Below are positions 4,985 to 8,546 of a stretch of DNA of 8,546 bases, piece after piece. A model generated the notes under the pieces. The model saw only the letters and a program-made list of their open reading frames with translations. It did no database searches and was not told the DNA's origin. Source of the stretch: an uncultured Gilliamella sp. (GTDB taxonomy: Bacteria > Pseudomonadota > Gammaproteobacteria > Enterobacterales > Enterobacteriaceae). Position 1 is the stretch's first letter, and each line of letters opens with the position of its first letter. The stretch is from assembly GCA_945291235.1 (NCBI GenBank), contig CALYQY010000093.1:1-8546 (forward strand), in the 5' to 3' direction. Both the position numbers and the translations under genes were made by a program.

Positions 4985-6535
4985 ATGTTAAAAGATCTTA
5001 ATAAAGTTATTCTGGAATGCCAACAAAAATGGAGTACGCTCCCAAACTACAAAGAAATTAGATTAGATCACTTATTTAAAGTCCTGCTCAAAAAGCATGC
5101 TACAGAATATTTCAAACAAACTAATAAAACAGGTACACATTTATGTATTAATGATTACTCCATTATCTATACTAACAATGAGAACCTTCGAGCTAATTTC
5201 TCTACAACCTGTCTCTATTATGCATATGCTTTTGCCCCTCTTCTTGAAGAATTAGAAAAATATAAAAATAAGTTTGATACTATCATAAATAATATTTCTA
5301 AAAAGAAAAAATTATCCTCTGATTCTAAGAAAAATTTTTTAGGAAAATTACCTTGTAGAGATTGGGAAAATCTACCTGAAGCAAAAGATTGGGTTGATGA
5401 TATCAAAAAAGAGCTTAATAGCTTAAATGACAATGATAGAAAATATTTAAGTTATTTTATTTCTGATCCTGATTGGTGGATAAAATCAACAACATCATCT
5501 TCCGGTCGAAAATTAAACAGAAGTGATGTTATCCAATCCGCCTTAAATTTGGCTATGAATGTTATACTAGCCAGCTCAGATAAATTATACGAAATTATAA
5601 AAATATGCCTAAATTCTGAGCTCAAAGAGGCACTAAAGAATTTAATTGATAAAAATGAAATTGATATTGGGCGTAATATCATTTTTTATGGAGCTCCTGG
5701 AACTGGAAAAAGTTACCAAATAGATCAACTGACTAAAGGTGGAGATTGTATACATACTGTTTTTCATGCTGACACTCAATATAGCGATTTTTTAGGTATG
5801 CTTAAACCAGCGATGAACGATAATAATGAATGTAGCTATCATTTTATGCCAGGTCCTTTTATTCAATCCTATGTTAATGCTTTAAAAAATCCTCAAATAC
5901 ACCATTATTTGGTTATTGAAGAAATTAACCGAGCTCAAGCTGCAATGGTATTTGGTGAAATATTTCAACTTCTTGACCGAGATGAAAAAGGAATTGGTTG
6001 TTACGAAATTGAACCGGTGGATCAAAGCTTAGTAGATTATTTGATAAATCAAATTGGTGGTTATCCTGATAACAAAGTTAAATTACAGATGCCTGGTAAT
6101 CTATCTATTTTTGCTACCATGAACAGTAGTGACCAAGCTGTTATGCCTTTAGATACTGCATTTAAAAGGCGTTGGGAATTTGAATATATTCAAATTAATA
6201 TGGATAAAGCATCAGATAAAATTATCAATATTCCGAACAATAATCAGACAGTTGGTGTTACCTGGAGAAAATTAGCAACAGAAATTAATGAACGTCTGTC
6301 AGAATTTAATATTCCGGAAGATCGTCATCTTGGGCCATTTTTTTTATCAACCAATGAAATAAATGAAAAAGGCTTAACGAATAAGCTTTTTATTTACTTA
6401 TGGGATGATTTATTAAGACATCAAGTCAAAACAATCATTTTTGATTCAAGCATAAGAACATTTGGGCAACTTATTAAGTATTTTGAAGAAAAAAATGATA
6501 TATTTTGTCCTGAATTACAACAAAAATTGTTCTAG
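4985..6535 (+). CDS. McrB-like AAA+ GTPase, restriction subunit (LlaJI R1/BsuMI type, 516 aa)
   Basis: McrB-family proteins form AAA+ rings that bind target DNA, hydrolyse GTP and drive a partner nuclease. The motor half is clear: Walker A GAPGTGKS (236-243), Walker B LVIEEINRA (309-317) and the family's MNxxD signature, here MNSSD (379-383), followed by AFKRRWEFEY (392-401). The MNxxD element replaces the usual AAA+ sensor and goes with GTP rather than ATP use in McrB. Residues 1-225 match nothing I recognise. They are charged, with a lysine-rich run near 104-116, and by family logic should recognise DNA. The ATG at 4985 has GGGA about 10 bases upstream. The nuclease gene follows after 27 bases, so the two should be made together. 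Base composition is strikingly AT-rich (9 of 60 bases G or C in 5281-5340), unlike the RtcB-family gene, which fits horizontal acquisition. Confidence 0.9.
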   Translation: MLKDLNKVILECQQKWSTLPNYKEIRLDHLFKVLLKKHATEYFKQTNKTGTHLCINDYSIIYTNNENLRANFSTTCLYYAYAFAPLLEELEKYKNKFDTIINNISKKKKLSSDSKKNFLGKLPCRDWENLPEAKDWVDDIKKELNSLNDNDRKYLSYFISDPDWWIKSTTSSSGRKLNRSDVIQSALNLAMNVILASSDKLYEIIKICLNSELKEALKNLIDKNEIDIGRNIIFYGAPGTGKSYQIDQLTKGGDCIHTVFHADTQYSDFLGMLKPAMNDNNECSYHFMPGPFIQSYVNALKNPQIHHYLVIEEINRAQAAMVFGEIFQLLDRDEKGIGCYEIEPVDQSLVDYLINQIGGYPDNKVKLQMPGNLSIFATMNSSDQAVMPLDTAFKRRWEFEYIQINMDKASDKIINIPNNNQTVGVTWRKLATEINERLSEFNIPEDRHLGPFFLSTNEINEKGLTNKLFIYLWDDLLRHQVKTIIFDSSIRTFGQLIKYFEEKNDIFCPELQQKLF

Positions 6536-6562
6536 TTATAAAAATATATTTTGACAATTACA

Positions 6563-7837
6563 ATGAAATTTGAATTTATTACTGATCGAGATGATATTTC
6601 TGACTTACCATCAGTTTTAAGAAAAGAAATAAATCAACGCGGTTTGTTTACTGCAAAAAATAGCAATAATGTCTCTTTCTGTGGCATGATGATAAACAAT
6701 GATACTGTGTATATGTTTATTCCAAGAAGTTCTGATTATTCGAAAATAAACAAAATGGAATTTGCTTGCTTACTAATGTCTATGTTAGAAAGGTATGCAA
6801 CACGAAATAAATCCCACATAACTTCAGATGATGAAGAAAACATTGAAGTTGGTTTGTGTTATCTTACTCTCGCCAAAGAGCTGCTATCCGATTATCAGAC
6901 TTATGGCTTATACAAAAAAGTTTCTAAAAAAGAATTAGTTAATTCAGGTAAAATAAACTGGAAAAGAACATTCCAAAAAGAACTTCCTATTTTTATACAT
7001 TCTAATACTCCATTTTATCTTGAATATTATGGCTATAAATTCACAAGCTTTCATACCCATGAAATTTCTAAAATTCACGCAGAAATAGTACATAAATTAG
7101 ATCACAGTTTGAGCTGGTGGTTGAACAGAAAAGCAGGTTTATTAATTGCCCCTGATTTAGCTAAATTTGAAAAGTCCACTTTAACCATCGAAGAAAAAAT
7201 TTACATTTTAAATAAAGAATTAAATCAAGCTTATTCAGATCGAGAAATAAAATTACTAAAAAACCTTATTACTTTTTTAAGTCAAGAGCCAGGTACTGAA
7301 TCAACAATACTTGTTTTAGGAATTAAAAAGTTTGAACAACTTTGGGAAAATATGCTACGCATTGTATTAAGAGGAACAAATAAAGCGAATGATAACAGGC
7401 TTCCAATTCCTGTTTATAAGCATACAACTAATCATTTATCAGATATTAAAAGACCTGGAATGAAATTAGATATTTTTATCAAAGATGATAAATTACTAAC
7501 TGGCGCAGTTATTGATGCAAAATACTATGATGCTAAAGATAATAATAGCGAATCGCTTCCTGCTTTAGGTGATATACTTAAGCAGATTTGTTACCTTAAT
7601 GCAGTACAGTTAGTGCATCGAAATTTAATTAAAATAGATAATATCTTTATTTTTCCAGGAAATCATAATACTTTTTCTCACATAGAATTTAATCACGAGC
7701 AAATTGAACAATCAGAAATATTAAAAGTATTTCCACATATAAAATGCCTCTATTTAAATCCTGTAGATGTTATTAAAGCTTATGTTAATCATCAATATCT
7801 TGATAACTTAAGAACTGTTTTATTGTCAGATAAGTAA
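6563..7837 (+). CDS. LlaJI/McrC-like restriction endonuclease subunit (424 aa)
   Basis: This is the probable DNA-cutting partner of the upstream McrB-like GTPase. The C-terminal half carries a PD-(D/E)xK nuclease core: D303 in PGMKLDIFI and D318-A-K320 in VIDAKYYDA, spaced as in McrC and the LlaJI-type nucleases. The N-terminal segment FCGMMINNDTVYMFIPRSS (~41-59) resembles the beta-rich start of LlaJI-family proteins and may dock onto the GTPase. LlaJI R2 and BsuMI YdjA are the known relatives by architecture; both need their McrB-like partner. The start is uncertain: an in-frame TTG at 6551 would add four residues, and neither it nor the ATG at 6563 has a good ribosome binding site, so translation may be coupled to the GTPase gene ending at 6535. 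The vsr gene begins 16 bases after the stop. Confidence 0.82.
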   Translation: MKFEFITDRDDISDLPSVLRKEINQRGLFTAKNSNNVSFCGMMINNDTVYMFIPRSSDYSKINKMEFACLLMSMLERYATRNKSHITSDDEENIEVGLCYLTLAKELLSDYQTYGLYKKVSKKELVNSGKINWKRTFQKELPIFIHSNTPFYLEYYGYKFTSFHTHEISKIHAEIVHKLDHSLSWWLNRKAGLLIAPDLAKFEKSTLTIEEKIYILNKELNQAYSDREIKLLKNLITFLSQEPGTESTILVLGIKKFEQLWENMLRIVLRGTNKANDNRLPIPVYKHTTNHLSDIKRPGMKLDIFIKDDKLLTGAVIDAKYYDAKDNNSESLPALGDILKQICYLNAVQLVHRNLIKIDNIFIFPGNHNTFSHIEFNHEQIEQSEILKVFPHIKCLYLNPVDVIKAYVNHQYLDNLRTVLLSDK

Positions 7838-7853
7838 ACAGAGATAAATCTTT

Positions 7854-8336
7854 ATGGTTGATGTCCATTCTAAAGAGATTAGACGTAAAAATATGCAAGC
7901 AATAAAGAAGGAAAATACCTTTATTGAAATTCGGATTAATAATCTATTAAAAAACTTAGACATCCCTTTCAACTTTCAAATCAAAGAATTACCAGGAAAA
8001 CCCGATTTCGTTATTGAGCAATATAAAGCAATTATCTTTGTTCATGGCTGTTTTTGGCATAAACATAACTGTAATTTATTTAAGTTACCTAACTCAAATA
8101 CTGAATTTTGGCTTAATAAAATTAATGATAATTGCAAACGCGATACAAAAAATATACAAAAATTAGCTAAGTTAGGCTGGAAAATATTGATAATCTGGGA
8201 ATGTGCATTAAAAGGGAAATTTAAATTAACCGATGAACAACTTATAGATAGAATTGAAGAATGGTTGTGCTCTCATACAAAAAATGCAGAAGTTGATACT
8301 GAGGGTCTGAAAAAATCTCAAATAAATTTACAATAA
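7854..8336 (+). CDS. vsr: Very-short-patch repair endonuclease Vsr (160 aa)
   Basis: Vsr nicks 5' of the T in T:G mismatches created when 5-methylcytosine deaminates inside a methylated site. DNA polymerase I then restores the C. Similarity to E. coli Vsr runs the full length with the same residue numbering: D51 in PGKPDF, H64, H69 and the zinc ligands C66, H71, C73 and C117 (HGCFWHKHNC, WECALKGK). The N-terminus VDVHSKEIRRKNMQAI and the end VDTEGL also match. In E. coli vsr overlaps dcm and acts at Dcm sites. Here it is the third gene of the restriction operon, divergent from the methyltransferase, yet the pairing with a Dcm-like enzyme is the same. Having vsr beside a C5 methyltransferase suggests protection of the methylated sites from C-to-T decay. 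Translation starts at an ATG with only a weak AGAGA upstream, so coupling to the nuclease gene is likely. Confidence 0.95.
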   Translation: MVDVHSKEIRRKNMQAIKKENTFIEIRINNLLKNLDIPFNFQIKELPGKPDFVIEQYKAIIFVHGCFWHKHNCNLFKLPNSNTEFWLNKINDNCKRDTKNIQKLAKLGWKILIIWECALKGKFKLTDEQLIDRIEEWLCSHTKNAEVDTEGLKKSQINLQ

Positions 8337-8546
8337 TTACTAAAAAATGTAATACCTTTTAAAAATCCACAATAAGACGTGATCTCCAACATATCTTGTC
8401 GAGACCAAAGAGTTTTGATTCATGCACAATAATAAACTATTTAAATTTTGTAGCTAAAATGATTATGACCAATGGCGATAATACCGATCTGAATTGCCTT
8501 ATAATGCTAGCGGTGTTCCGCGATACTTCAAATCCGGCTGTTTAAT
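8337..8546. other. Right edge without a supported gene
   Basis: No terminator of good quality follows vsr. ATTAC/GTAAT (8336-8340 and 8349-8353) with a short T-run is weak. An imperfect hairpin lies at 8383-8404 (TCTC...GAGA). The last ~60 bases are richer in G+C and include GCGG-TGTT-CCGC. A 28-codon frame (8459-8545) crosses them, but it has no ribosome binding site and no family resemblance. The minus strand enters at the edge with KQPDLKYRGTPLAL before a stop, which could be the cropped end of a neighbouring gene, though this is unproven. Confidence 0.4.

Noticed and set aside
4985..7837. Classical McrBC type IV system that cuts methylated DNA
   Set aside because: A neighbouring active-looking C5 methyltransferase and Vsr would make a 5mC-dependent nuclease self-destructive unless specificities differ. 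The nuclease also looks more LlaJI-like than McrC-like, so a modification-dependent role is less likely, though it is not excluded.
8459..8545. Short plus-strand open frame of 28 codons at the right edge
   Set aside because: It has no ribosome binding site, no recognisable family and is too short to support as a gene.
1..8546. CRISPR array, rRNA genes or intact insertion sequence
   Set aside because: No regularly spaced direct repeats, conserved rRNA segments or complete transposase with terminal repeats were seen on either strand.

Overview
The window looks like an accessory region of an AT-rich gammaproteobacterial chromosome. A decayed gene fragment matches the C-terminus of Escherichia coli RtcB almost residue for residue, and the Vsr protein keeps the E. 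coli Vsr residue numbering across its active site. Base composition is much lower in G+C than E. coli, so an AT-rich relative (Orbales, Proteus/Providencia-like or Pasteurellales) is plausible. The genus cannot be fixed from this sequence alone.

Left half (1-3490). A GC-rich, hairpin-forming stretch (43-93) lies at the edge. Next comes a minus-strand remnant of an E. coli-type rtcB, the RNA 3'-phosphate/5'-OH ligase, still followed by its terminator. A minus-strand gene for a 273-residue protein of unknown function follows. A largely gene-free 550-base stretch then leads to an intact plus-strand gene for a different, longer RtcB-family protein with every metal-binding and guanylylation residue in place. 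Its leader has a good sigma70-like promoter and a terminator-like hairpin just before the ribosome binding site, which suggests attenuation.

Right half (3500-8336). This is a four-gene restriction-modification cassette. A minus-strand C5-cytosine methyltransferase has an N-terminal helix-turn-helix and a Dcm-like target-recognition region. It is divergent from an operon of a McrB-like AAA+ GTPase, a LlaJI/McrC-like PD-(D/E)xK nuclease and a Vsr T:G-mismatch endonuclease. The methyltransferase should mark host DNA, probably at CCWGG or CCNGG. The GTPase and nuclease together should cut unmodified DNA. Vsr should start repair of the T:G mismatches that arise when 5-methylcytosine deaminates. 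The 117-base divergent region holds a strong methyltransferase promoter whose -10 box lies inside a perfect 7-base inverted repeat, a likely operator for the methyltransferase's own helix-turn-helix.

The known families are LlaJI and BsuMI, each with two methyltransferases plus a McrB-like GTPase and a LlaJI-type nuclease. The unusual point is that here this nuclease pair is joined to a single Dcm/SsoII-like methyltransferase and to Vsr. The last 210 bases carry no gene that I can support.
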